Origin: CAZWHE01 sp964633825
GTDB taxonomy: Bacteria > Planctomycetota > B15-G4 > CAYZWU01
Assembly: GCA_964633825.1 (NCBI GenBank)
Contig: CAZWHE010000089.1
Coordinates: 1 to 16,348, forward strand
DNA length: 16,348 nt
Direction: 5' to 3'
Part shown: positions 7,469 through 14,879 of the stretch, one piece after another
Layout of the letters: every line of letters starts with the position of its first letter
How positions within the stretch are numbered: position 1 is the stretch's first letter
Position numbers and translations under genes: made by a program
Notes under the pieces: model-generated
Seen by the model: only the letters and a program-made list of their open reading frames with translations
What the model was told of the DNA's origin: nothing
Databases searched by the model: none

Positions 7469-9001
7469 CGGCAGCTTGAAGAAGAACTGCGAGTCGCCAA
7501 GGAGAATTTCCGAAACATCACCGACAATGGATCCGAAGGCATTGTCGTTGTTGACGGAAACGGAATCATCCGGTTCGCCAACAGGGCGGTCGAATCGATC
7601 TTCGGCCGCAAAGCCGAAGAGCTTCTGGGCGAACCATTCGGCTTCCCCGTTGTCACGGGAGAGACGATTGAGATCGAAATCCCCCGCAGCGGCGGTCAAA
7701 CCCGGATCGCCGAAATGTGGTCCGTGGACACACGGTGGAACGAAGAATCCTGCATTCTGGCTTCGCTGCACGACATCACCGAACACAAAGAGACGAAGGG
7801 CGCCCTGGCATTGCAGGCAAAGCAGCTCGCCAAAGCGCTCCAGAACGCAGAGACGGCCGGCCAGGCCAAGTCCGAATCCCTGAGTAATGTGACGGATGAG
7901 ATCCGGACACCGCTCACATCGATGCGCAACGTACTGACCAACATCCAATCGGGCAGAAAGATAACCGGAGACGATTTCAAGAATTACATTGGAATGCTCG
8001 ACGAGGATTGCCGCAGGCTCTGCAGCCTCGTTGAGAAGCTGCTCGACCTGTCCCGGGTAAAAGCGGACAGAATGCCCCTCGACATCACCGGAGTCGAGCT
8101 CGGCCGGCTGATCAATGAAACGGTTAAGGCAAACCGATACCGGGCCGGTGAAAAAGGCATCATCGTGGAGGCGGATTGTCCCGCTGATTTCCCCCCGATC
8201 TATGCGGATGAAAGCAAGATCCGGCAGGTTCTGACGAATCTCGTCGAGAACGCGATCAGATTTACCGCCGAAGGGGGCGTGATCACGATCGAGGCGCGGG
8301 TCGAGGGCGACAGCGTTCTGGTCAGCGTTGCCGATACCGGAATCGGCATCGATCCCGAGCACCACGAAAACATCTTTGACAAGTTCCTCCGAATCAACAA
8401 GCCCCGGGGCAGTGCCGGAGCCGGGGGTATGGGAATCGGGCTTTCCATCTGCAAGGAGATCGTCACGATCCATGGAGGAAAGATCTGGCTCGAAAGCGAA
8501 TCCGGCCGGGGAAGCGTTTTCTTTTTCACACTTCCGAAGATGGCCATGGATTCAGCTCTCAAGGACAACATCGAAGCCGCCATCGACCGAGCCACGGCCA
8601 ACGATCAAAGCCTCTTCGCCTTCCTTGTCAGGCTCCGCTCCCGCCGGAAAGATGGGAGTGAAGATGCGCGAAATGATATTCGCCGGACCACTCTCCAGAT
8701 GAAGATGAGCCTGGAAAACCGCCTGCGGTCGAGCGACGCGGTCCTGTCCTTTGAGGGGGACCAGATCATCACCATTCTGGTGACGGGAGATCCGTCCTGC
8801 CGCGCGGGGATCGAAAAGCGAATTGAGGAATGCATCGACAGCCACGGCGTTTCGGCTTCGATCGATATCGTCGTCCACGCCAACGACGGAACAGGGGCCG
8901 GCGACATGCTTGAACGGGTAAGAGAGAGGCTCGCACCATCCAAATCGATTGTCGGCTTCCTCGGGCATCCTTTTTCAGAAAAAAAGACAGAGAGGAAATA
9001 A
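7469..9001 (+). CDS. PAS-histidine-kinase-like protein with H-box His to Asp change; 5' partial
   Basis: At least 510 residues; the N-terminus is missing in the gap. Counting from the first codon after the gap: a short coiled coil, then PAS (about 12-105, EGIVVVDGNGIIRFANRAVE), then HisKA (about 132-200), then HATPase_c (about 245-356). The H-box reads NVTDEIRTPLTS, so the phosphoacceptor histidine is Asp143 (codon GAT at 7895-7897). The N-box NLVENAIRF, G1 DTGIGI and G2 GMGIGLSIC remain. The C-terminal part (about 365-490) follows the GGDEF pattern: RSSDAVLSFEGDQIITIL aligns with the D.v.R.GGDEF.vlL region, but GGDEF has become EGDQI, so cyclase activity is unlikely. It ends ten bases before the pilB-type start and is probably co-transcribed with the pilus genes. 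Probable role: an ATP- or ligand-sensing regulator that does not autophosphorylate in the usual way. Confidence 0.85.
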   Translation, partial: RQLEEELRVAKENFRNITDNGSEGIVVVDGNGIIRFANRAVESIFGRKAEELLGEPFGFPVVTGETIEIEIPRSGGQTRIAEMWSVDTRWNEESCILASLHDITEHKETKGALALQAKQLAKALQNAETAGQAKSESLSNVTDEIRTPLTSMRNVLTNIQSGRKITGDDFKNYIGMLDEDCRRLCSLVEKLLDLSRVKADRMPLDITGVELGRLINETVKANRYRAGEKGIIVEADCPADFPPIYADESKIRQVLTNLVENAIRFTAEGGVITIEARVEGDSVLVSVADTGIGIDPEHHENIFDKFLRINKPRGSAGAGGMGIGLSICKEIVTIHGGKIWLESESGRGSVFFFTLPKMAMDSALKDNIEAAIDRATANDQSLFAFLVRLRSRRKDGSEDARNDIRRTTLQMKMSLENRLRSSDAVLSFEGDQIITILVTGDPSCRAGIEKRIEECIDSHGVSASIDIVVHANDGTGAGDMLERVRERLAPSKSIVGFLGHPFSEKKTERK

Positions 9002-9011
9002 GACTGAGCAA

Positions 9012-10736
9012 ATGAAAGACCCGGCTTCACATGTCGTTCAGAGAACCGACCCGCTCGGAGAGCTTCTGGTACGCCGGAAGATCATCACCGAGAAAGAGCT
9101 CAAAAACGCTCTTGTTGAACAGGGCCTCACCGGTGTAAGCCTGGGGAAAATACTGGTCAAGGAAGGGATTCTCTCCAGGGACGACCTGAACAGGGTCGTT
9201 GCCGACGCGAACGGGATGGAATTCGTGTCGCTCGACCCGGGAGACATCGATCCCGCGGTCGCCCATCTCGTACCCGTACACGTGGTCAAGCAATACCGGG
9301 CGATTCCGGTCAGGATCGAAGGAAAGAATCTTTTCGTCGCCATGGACTCGCCGCTCAACCTGGCCGCGCGCGACGAGATCTCGCTGCAAACCGGTTACCG
9401 CGTCGTTCCTCTCGTTACGACACAGAAGGAACTCACCCTGGTAATCCGCCATCATTTCAGCATCGAAGACGCCACGAAGCAGGAGATCGCCAATATCCGC
9501 TTGCGCGAAACCGAGGACAGCCGCGCCAGGCCGGATAATATCATAATCGATGAGCCTCCCGAAGGCGCGGAAGGAGCCGTCATTCGCCTCGTCGATTCCA
9601 TCATCAACAGCGCCGTCGCCGCCAAGGCGAGCGACATCCACCTGGAACCCCAGGAGCCCGAGATGCGCGTGCGTTACCGCGTGGACGGCATCCTCAACGA
9701 CATCATGACCATTCCATGGCACGTGGAGCCTTCCCTCGTTTCGCGCATCAAGATCATGGCCGACCTCGACATCAGCGAACGGCGGTCACCTCAGGACGGC
9801 CACTTTCCCGTTGCATATGACGGAAAGGAGTACGACCTCCGCGTCTCCACAATGCCGACAGTGACGGGCGAAAAGGTGGTGATCCGCGTTCTCGACAAGG
9901 GATCGACGATTGTCAATCTCGACAGCCTGGGCTTCTCGAGCGATGACAAGGACGTCTTCGAATCGTTCATCACACATCCCTTCGGAATGGTCCTTGTTAC
10001 GGGTCCGACGGGCAGCGGCAAAACAACGACGCTCTACACCGTCCTGAGAAGCCTCAACTCCGAAGACAGAAACATCGTGTCCGTCGAGGATCCCGTTGAA
10101 TATTCCCTGTCGGGAATCAATCAGGTCCAGATCAATCCCGCCGCGGACATTACTTTTCCCAAAGCCCTGAGAACGATTCTCCGCCAGGATCCCGATATCA
10201 TCATGGTCGGCGAAATCAGGGACTCCGAGACGGCCGAGCTCGCCGTACACGCCGCGCTCACCGGGCACCTTGTTTTCAGCACGCTCCACACCAATGACGC
10301 TGCGGGCGCGATCGTGAGGCTGGTCGAGATGGGCGTCGAGCCCTTTCTCATCGCCTCATCCCTCATCGGCGTCGTGGCCCAGCGCCTGGTGCGCACCATT
10401 TGTCCCGACTGCAGGGAGGTGTACGAACCGTCGAAATCCGATCTGGCGGAATTCCACGCCGATGTCCTACCCAAGGGATTGGAGCTCAGCCGCGGGAAAG
10501 GCTGCCGGTTTTGTTACCAGACGGGGTACCGCGGGCGGACAGGCGTATACGAAATCCTGCGTGTTTCAGAAAACATCCGCGGCCTGGTCATCTCAAAACG
10601 ATCTACGAGCGTGATCAGGGAGGCCGCAACCGACGAAGGAATGAAAACCCTCCTTCAGCGAGGATTGGACAAGATCATGGAAGGCGCCTCGACATTGGCC
10701 GAGATCAGGCGCGTGATCGGCAAAGGGATGGTGTAA
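9012..10736 (+). CDS. pilB: PilB/GspE-type pilus assembly ATPase
   Basis: A 574-residue hexameric ATPase that powers pilin polymerisation at the inner membrane. Residues about 13-68 hold two MshEN-like repeats (LGELLVRRKIITEKELKNAL and LGKILVKEGILSRDDLNRVV), a fold that binds c-di-GMP in some homologues; the first lacks the usual leading Arg, so binding is uncertain. Then come the GspE N2-like region, Walker A GPTGSGKT (331-338), the Asp box (VEDPVE, 358-363), Walker B RQDPDIIMVGEIRD (391-403, Glu401) and the His box GHLVFSTLHTND (418-429). The zinc-binding tetracysteine (Cys464, Cys467, Cys498, Cys501) marks the assembly rather than retraction class. The frame is open further upstream, but ATG 9012 gives the normal PilB N-terminus. 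The stop overlaps the next start by one base. No PilT retraction ATPase lies in the window. Confidence 0.95.
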   Translation: MKDPASHVVQRTDPLGELLVRRKIITEKELKNALVEQGLTGVSLGKILVKEGILSRDDLNRVVADANGMEFVSLDPGDIDPAVAHLVPVHVVKQYRAIPVRIEGKNLFVAMDSPLNLAARDEISLQTGYRVVPLVTTQKELTLVIRHHFSIEDATKQEIANIRLRETEDSRARPDNIIIDEPPEGAEGAVIRLVDSIINSAVAAKASDIHLEPQEPEMRVRYRVDGILNDIMTIPWHVEPSLVSRIKIMADLDISERRSPQDGHFPVAYDGKEYDLRVSTMPTVTGEKVVIRVLDKGSTIVNLDSLGFSSDDKDVFESFITHPFGMVLVTGPTGSGKTTTLYTVLRSLNSEDRNIVSVEDPVEYSLSGINQVQINPAADITFPKALRTILRQDPDIIMVGEIRDSETAELAVHAALTGHLVFSTLHTNDAAGAIVRLVEMGVEPFLIASSLIGVVAQRLVRTICPDCREVYEPSKSDLAEFHADVLPKGLELSRGKGCRFCYQTGYRGRTGVYEILRVSENIRGLVISKRSTSVIREAATDEGMKTLLQRGLDKIMEGASTLAEIRRVIGKGMV

Positions 10737-11935
10737 TGCCGACTTACACTTACACGGCAAAAGATAATGCCGGCAAAATCGTGAAGGGCACCACCGAAGC
10801 TCTGAATAAAAAAGTCCTTCACAAAGACCTCGACAAGCTCCGGTATCAGGTCTCTTCCATCAAGGAAGAAAAGAAATCCTTTCTGGCCGGATTTCGCAGG
10901 CGCGTCAGAAAAGCCGATCTCATCGTTTTTTCACGCCAGCTCGCCACCATGGTGGGTGCCGGCGTTTCCCTTCTCGGAGCGCTGGCCGTGATCCTGAAAG
11001 AGATCGAAAGCCCCCGGATGAAGAGCATCATCAGGGATTTACAGAATCAGATCACACAAGGATCGAGCCTGAGAGAAGCCTTCGGCAAGCACCCCGATGT
11101 CTTTTCTCCCTTTTTTCTCGGCATGATCGAAGGGAGCGAATCATCGGGGACGCTCGACATCGTGCTCGAGCGGATTGCAACACAGCTCGAAAAACAGGAG
11201 GCGCTGAGAAGGAAGGTCAGGGGGGCGTTCACCTATCCGCTCGTTGTTGTCGCTCTCTGCTTCCTCGTCGTGACCTTTATCATCATATTCATCGTGCCCG
11301 TCTTTGCATCGGCTTACGAAAAGCTCGGACTCGAGCTCCCCGGTCCGACACTCGCCCTCGTCAGCATCAGCCATTACGTGCGCGATTACTGGTGGGCCAT
11401 GATCGGCGTCCTCGCAGCGGGCTGGTACGCGTGGTACTTGGTGCGGAGCGCTCCACAGGTCAAGGCGGCTCTCAACGGATTGAAGATGAACGCGCCCCTC
11501 GTGGGAACGCTCAACAGGAAGGTCGCCCTCTGCAGGTTCATCAGAAACTTCGCCACAATGACCAGAGTCGGCGTTCCGCTGATCAAGTCGATCCAGATCT
11601 CCGAAGCGGTCGCCGAAAGCTATCTCATCAGCAAAGCGGCCCTCGCGATCGAGAGCTCCGTCAAGGCGGGCGGATCGATCCTGAAGACGATGCGCCAGCA
11701 CTCCATCTTCCCGCCCATGATTATCGGGATGGCGGCCGCCGGTGAAACATCGGGGAAAATGCCGGAAATGTTCGAGAAGAGCGCCGAATTCCTGGACAGC
11801 GACATCGACAGGATCATCAAAAAGCTCTTAGCCAAGCTTGAACCGCTCATCACGGTGGGACTCGCCGTGATCGTCGGATTTATTCTTATAGCCGTCTATC
11901 TGCCCATGTTCGACGTTATGAAGGCAGCTAGATGA
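10736..11935 (+). CDS. pilC: PilC/GspF-type inner-membrane platform protein
   Basis: A 399-residue integral membrane protein that docks the assembly ATPase and passes pilins into the fibre. It has two T2SSF domains (about 67-190 and 265-390), with FSRQLATMVGAGVSLL in the first matched by IRNFATMTRVGVPLI in the second, and the GE(S/T)SG turn repeated at 133-138 and 336-340. Hydrophobic segments at about 168-190, 219-236 and 370-391 are the expected three membrane spans. The cytoplasmic start MPTYTYTAKDNAGKIVKG is typical of the family. The start is fixed by the TAATG overlap with the pilB stop, which implies translational coupling. Confidence 0.95.
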   Translation: MPTYTYTAKDNAGKIVKGTTEALNKKVLHKDLDKLRYQVSSIKEEKKSFLAGFRRRVRKADLIVFSRQLATMVGAGVSLLGALAVILKEIESPRMKSIIRDLQNQITQGSSLREAFGKHPDVFSPFFLGMIEGSESSGTLDIVLERIATQLEKQEALRRKVRGAFTYPLVVVALCFLVVTFIIIFIVPVFASAYEKLGLELPGPTLALVSISHYVRDYWWAMIGVLAAGWYAWYLVRSAPQVKAALNGLKMNAPLVGTLNRKVALCRFIRNFATMTRVGVPLIKSIQISEAVAESYLISKAALAIESSVKAGGSILKTMRQHSIFPPMIIGMAAAGETSGKMPEMFEKSAEFLDSDIDRIIKKLLAKLEPLITVGLAVIVGFILIAVYLPMFDVMKAAR

Positions 11936-11962
11936 GCCGGAGACAGGGGGATCAGTGTGTTG

Positions 11963-11977
11963 TCGGTTGTGTACCGA
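11963..11977 (+). promoter_or_regulatory. Conserved leader hairpin of prepilin copy 2
   Basis: TCGGT, loop TGTGT, ACCGA, 31 bases before the ATG. It matches the leader of prepilin copy 1 in stem and position but not in loop. The shared block runs from GTTGTCGGTTG to the purine-rich ribosome-binding site. Confidence 0.4.
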
Positions 11978-12007
11978 GAGTTGGGGACTTTTATTAGGGG
12001 AAAGGAA

Positions 12008-12349
12008 ATGAAAAGGACAACGGGAAGAAACAAGGGTTTTACGCTGATCGAATTATTGCTGGTCGTTCTGATTCTGGCGGCGCTAGCGGCAATCGCCATA
12101 CCGAGAATGGTCACCACGTCAGCGGAAGCGAAGACCAATTCCTGCGAGACGAACGTTGACCTGGTCAACGCTCAGATCGAGCTTTATCTGGTCAAGACCG
12201 GGACAGCGGCTTCGGCATTCGATGCGGCGGCCCTGACGGCGCTTTTCGCCGACACGGACTACTTTCCGGACGGGACGCCTGCCTGCCCGTACGGAACAGC
12301 CTACGCGCTGAACGCGTCCACTCACCACGTGGACTCGCACGGCCATTGA
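12008..12349 (+). CDS. Type IV prepilin, ComGC-like, copy 2
   Basis: A 113-residue prepilin placed 72 bases after the platform gene. The leader MKRTTGRNKG is cleaved before FTLIELLLVVLILAALAAIA, with Glu at mature position 5. From this point to the end only two residues differ from copy 1 (Ala for Gly in TTS-EAK and Ala for Val before the second Cys), while about thirty bases differ, nearly all at silent positions. The cysteine pair and the C-terminal THHVDSHGH are identical. AGGGGAAAGGA precedes the ATG and decides the start over a longer open frame. Its place right after pilB and pilC makes it the likely major pilin of this operon. Strong constraint or gene conversion keeps the two products alike. 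Confidence 0.91.
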   Translation: MKRTTGRNKGFTLIELLLVVLILAALAAIAIPRMVTTSAEAKTNSCETNVDLVNAQIELYLVKTGTAASAFDAAALTALFADTDYFPDGTPACPYGTAYALNASTHHVDSHGH

Positions 12350-12395
12350 GGGGATATTCCCGGTGGCGGTGGTTCGGAGTGAGCAGCGGGATCGA

Positions 12396-12445
12396 GCGGG
12401 CAGCCGGACGCTTCGGGAGGCTTTTCCCGAAGCGGCGCTGCCCGC
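12396..12445 (+). terminator. Long two-part stem-loop after prepilin copy 2 (attenuator or mRNA stabiliser)
   Basis: The outer stem GCGGGCAGC (12396-12404) pairs with GCTGCCCGC (12437-12445). After a small internal loop the inner stem CGCTTCGGGA (12409-12418) pairs with TCCCGAAGCG (12425-12434) around the loop GGCTTT. Nineteen perfect base pairs are very stable, but the following bases (GCAAATCCTCCC) lack a T-tract, so full intrinsic termination is doubtful. Confidence 0.65.
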
Positions 12446-12467
12446 GCAAATCCTCCCCTCGCATGCG

Positions 12468-12485
12468 CGGACTGCCGGCAGTCCG
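12468..12485. repeat. 18-bp perfect palindrome
   Basis: CGGACTGCCGGCAGTCCG is its own reverse complement. It lies 36 bases before the FimT-like start, so it could be an operator for the minor-pilin genes or a second small RNA hairpin. Confidence 0.5.
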
Positions 12486-12521
12486 GAGCACCGCCCGGGA
12501 ACAACGATTGGGAAAGTGTTC

Positions 12522-13025
12522 ATGAAAAAGACAACGGTCATGATGGCGAATGGAGCCGCAAAAACACGGCACGGCTCGATCACGGGCTTCAGCCTGATCG
12601 AGCTCCTGCTGGTCGTGTTGATCTTCGGGATCACGGCTGCAATTGTGGTTCCTCGTCTCGGAGAGAACGTCCTGACCCGTTCGACCGCCACTGTTACGGC
12701 CCGCGAAATCGCCGGCGACATGCGGCTCTGCAGGAGGCTGGCTATAACGAATGCGAGCACCAATCCGGACGGGTTTGAGATCAAGATGATCGGAGAAACC
12801 GCTCCCTATTCGGGTTACCAGCTGATCGACCGTGCGACGATGGAAATCGTGAGCCAGAAAACGTTTTCCACGAGCATTTCGGTTTCGGGCCAATCGACAT
12901 TCCGCTTCGGGCCGCTCGGAAACATCCAGGCCGGAAGCGGCACGACCGCAACCGTTTCCGGAAACGGGAAGACATATCAGATCACGCTGACCCCGGCCAC
13001 CGGAATGGTCTCTCTTCAGGAGTAA
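12522..13025 (+). CDS. FimT/GspH-like minor pseudopilin
   Basis: A 167-residue prepilin. The 22-residue leader ends ITG and is followed by FSLIELLLVVLIFGITAAIVV, with cleavage after Gly22 and Glu27 as mature Glu5. The C-terminal half shows the GspH/FimT pattern: FRFGPLGNIQAGSG (127-140), then TVSGNGKTYQITLTPATGMVSL. In homologues this protein joins the pilus-tip priming complex. The frame is open back to 12363, but that stretch covers the stem-loop and palindrome and has no prepilin-like leader, so ATG 12522 is preferred; the ribosome-binding site (GGGAAAG) is modest, and ATG 12540 is also possible. AGGAG overlapping its stop serves the next gene. Confidence 0.88.
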   Translation: MKKTTVMMANGAAKTRHGSITGFSLIELLLVVLIFGITAAIVVPRLGENVLTRSTATVTAREIAGDMRLCRRLAITNASTNPDGFEIKMIGETAPYSGYQLIDRATMEIVSQKTFSTSISVSGQSTFRFGPLGNIQAGSGTTATVSGNGKTYQITLTPATGMVSLQE

Positions 13026-13026
13026 G

Positions 13027-13425
13027 ATGATGAGCAACAAACGCCGTTCGGAACGCGGATTCACACTCGCCGAGGTTCTGGTCGCGGCGGCGCTGATGGC
13101 AATCGCGCTCTCGCCTGCGATCAAAGCCCTGATCAATGCCCACGTGATCGGGACCAAGTCACAGAGAGCAACGCAAGCGCTTCTTTTGGCGGACAAGAAG
13201 ACGGAAGACATCCGGGCGGCCGCACTGAATACGTTCAACCAGGATTTCAACATCTCCTCCGAGTCCTTGGGCGGGGGCTATCTCTGCACGGTGACCGACG
13301 AGGAGGAAACGGGCACATTGAAAAAAATCCAGGTCGTGGTCGGGTACGACGTCAACGGCGACAGCGTTCTCGATGCCGACGAGATAGATATCACCTTGGA
13401 CACCCGGGTGGCCAGCAGAGAGTGA
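13027..13425 (+). CDS. PilV/GspI-like minor pseudopilin with an EF-hand-like loop
   Basis: A 132-residue prepilin. The leader MMSNKRRSERG is cleaved before FTLAEVLVAAALMAIALSPAI, with Glu16 as mature Glu5; the ALSP and AEVLVA pattern matches the PilV/GspI group. Near the C-terminus DVNGDSVLDADE (108-119) places Asp, Asn, Asp, Asp and Glu at loop positions 1, 3, 5, 9 and 12, as in calcium-binding EF-hand loops. AGGAG at 13018-13022 is four bases from ATG 13027 and seven from ATG 13030, so the second Met may be the true start. The gene begins one base after the FimT-like stop and its end overlaps the next gene by four bases. Confidence 0.86.
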   Translation: MMSNKRRSERGFTLAEVLVAAALMAIALSPAIKALINAHVIGTKSQRATQALLLADKKTEDIRAAALNTFNQDFNISSESLGGGYLCTVTDEEETGTLKKIQVVVGYDVNGDSVLDADEIDITLDTRVASRE

Positions 13426-14879
13426 AAGAACAAATGAACAGATTATCAGGACACAGATCGAGGCGGGGCAGCACCATGGTGGAGACGCTCTTGACCCTCG
13501 CCCTCGCCAGCATCATGACGGCATCGGCTGTTCCCGTAATCCGATCCGCTCACCAGGGTTGGGGTTCGAGCGAACAGCGCATCGAGATCATTCAGAACGG
13601 ACGCGTCGCCATAGACGAAAATGTCCGCATCCTGCGCCAAGCGCGACGAATAAACTCGGTCAGCAATCCAAACGATACGAACGGCCATATCGAGTTCTAC
13701 GACAAAGACAACGGCCTGGTGCGCATGGACATCGATTCACAAAGCGGCTTCCTCCAATGCGGATCTCCGGGATCCCAATCTCTGCTGGCCGGACCGGTGC
13801 AGTCTTTCCAGGTTTCGTGTTACGACTCAAACAACAACCTCCTTCCAGATCCGGTCCCGTGCAGCGAGGTCAAATCGGTGACGATCGACATGACGGTGAC
13901 CGATCCGGAGGGTGAAATCGCATCGATCGACTTCGAGAGCAAGGTCCATCTGCGGACGGAACCGGTTTCCACGGTAATCAACGAGGTCATGTATCACCCC
14001 TGCTGCTGCCCCGATAAAAAAGGCGAATGGATTGAGCTCTACAATCCGGGCGAAACCGTCGATGCCGGGGGCTGGAATTTTTCCACGTTCGACACCCTCA
14101 AGGCGCCCGACGTTATCATGGGAGACGATCACTTCGGCACGGGATCGACCATTGTGCCGCACAATGGCTACGCGGTGGTCTCCCTCCAGCCGTCTCAGGT
14201 CCACAAGGAAATGATCGTCAACGGCAGTTTTGAAACCTACCAACATTGGGTGTGGGTGAGATCCGCCGGCTGGACTCCCGTCATGGACGGCGATGCCCAC
14301 ACCGGGTTCAGGAAACTCCAGCATGTCGGGCCCGGATGGATTTATCAGACGACGATGCTCCCATGCAATGCGGTGAGCGCCCTCGCTTCATTCTGGGAAA
14401 AGACCCCCTCCCCCGTTCCGGAAAACACAAGGGTTATCGTGACCCTCCGCAACATATGTAATCAGGTCCTGGCCACGATCTACGATGGGCCGATGCACGA
14501 CACCTGGACCCGTCATTACGCGGACCTGACACCGTATATCGGCCAAATCTTGATCATACATTTCGAAACGGTCAATCCCGGCACTTACTGGATCGACGAT
14601 CTTTCAATGAGCTGGTCATACATCCACAGGGACGCCGTCCGTCTGCGCTTGTCCAACGAAGGCGACGGACAGCTCAATAATAATTCGGACAACATCGCGC
14701 TGATGACAGACGGGCTCATTATCGACCTGATCAGCTACAGCAATTGCTGGGGTGCAAGCGGGAACGGCCGGACGCTGGAACGCATCGATACGTATGGAGA
14801 AACGGCGGATGAGACCAACTGGGAAGAAGGCCCGATGGTCGGAACGCCGGGAACAGTCAATCAAGCGAGCGGACCATGA
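13422..14879 (+). CDS. PilW-like minor pilin fused to a lamin-tail domain with an inserted carbohydrate-binding-like module
   Basis: A 485-residue protein. The prepilin signal is RRG|STMVETLLTLALASIM, cleaved after Gly16, with Glu21 as mature Glu5. Residues about 50-180 form a PilW-like pilin domain. At 183 a lamin-tail domain begins (STVINEVMYHP, EWIELYNPG, DAGGWNFS). It is interrupted at about 263-398 by a jelly-roll-like segment starting MIVNGSFETY and ending GTYWIDDLSMSW, the pattern of CBM4/9-type modules. The lamin-tail domain resumes with DNIALMTDGLIIDLISY, GRTLERID and NWEEGPMVGTPGTVN. It also has an unusual HPCCCPD cysteine triplet (192-198). Such domains bind surfaces, nucleic acid or glycans, so a tip adhesin is the best guess. 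The start is GTG 13422, overlapping the preceding stop (GTGA); ATG 13434 is the alternative. It ends in an ATGA overlap with the next gene. Confidence 0.82.
   Translation: MKEQMNRLSGHRSRRGSTMVETLLTLALASIMTASAVPVIRSAHQGWGSSEQRIEIIQNGRVAIDENVRILRQARRINSVSNPNDTNGHIEFYDKDNGLVRMDIDSQSGFLQCGSPGSQSLLAGPVQSFQVSCYDSNNNLLPDPVPCSEVKSVTIDMTVTDPEGEIASIDFESKVHLRTEPVSTVINEVMYHPCCCPDKKGEWIELYNPGETVDAGGWNFSTFDTLKAPDVIMGDDHFGTGSTIVPHNGYAVVSLQPSQVHKEMIVNGSFETYQHWVWVRSAGWTPVMDGDAHTGFRKLQHVGPGWIYQTTMLPCNAVSALASFWEKTPSPVPENTRVIVTLRNICNQVLATIYDGPMHDTWTRHYADLTPYIGQILIIHFETVNPGTYWIDDLSMSWSYIHRDAVRLRLSNEGDGQLNNNSDNIALMTDGLIIDLISYSNCWGASGNGRTLERIDTYGETADETNWEEGPMVGTPGTVNQASGP

Larger units (their letters stand above)
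12350..12521 (+). promoter_or_regulatory. Structured spacer between major prepilin and minor pilins
   Basis: A 172-base GC-rich spacer, the largest within the operon. It holds a 50-base stem-loop and an 18-base perfect palindrome (listed separately) but no T-tract, so readthrough to the minor pilins is expected. The structure could protect the upstream prepilin mRNA or partly attenuate downstream expression, giving more major than minor pilin. Confidence 0.5.

Noticed and set aside
12363..12521. Upstream extension of the FimT-like frame
   Set aside because: It runs through a strong stem-loop and a palindrome and would bury the prepilin leader 75 residues inside the protein.
12192..13253. Minus-strand open frame across the minor pilin genes
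   Set aside because: It is antisense to three overlapping, well-supported pilin genes and has no recognisable product.
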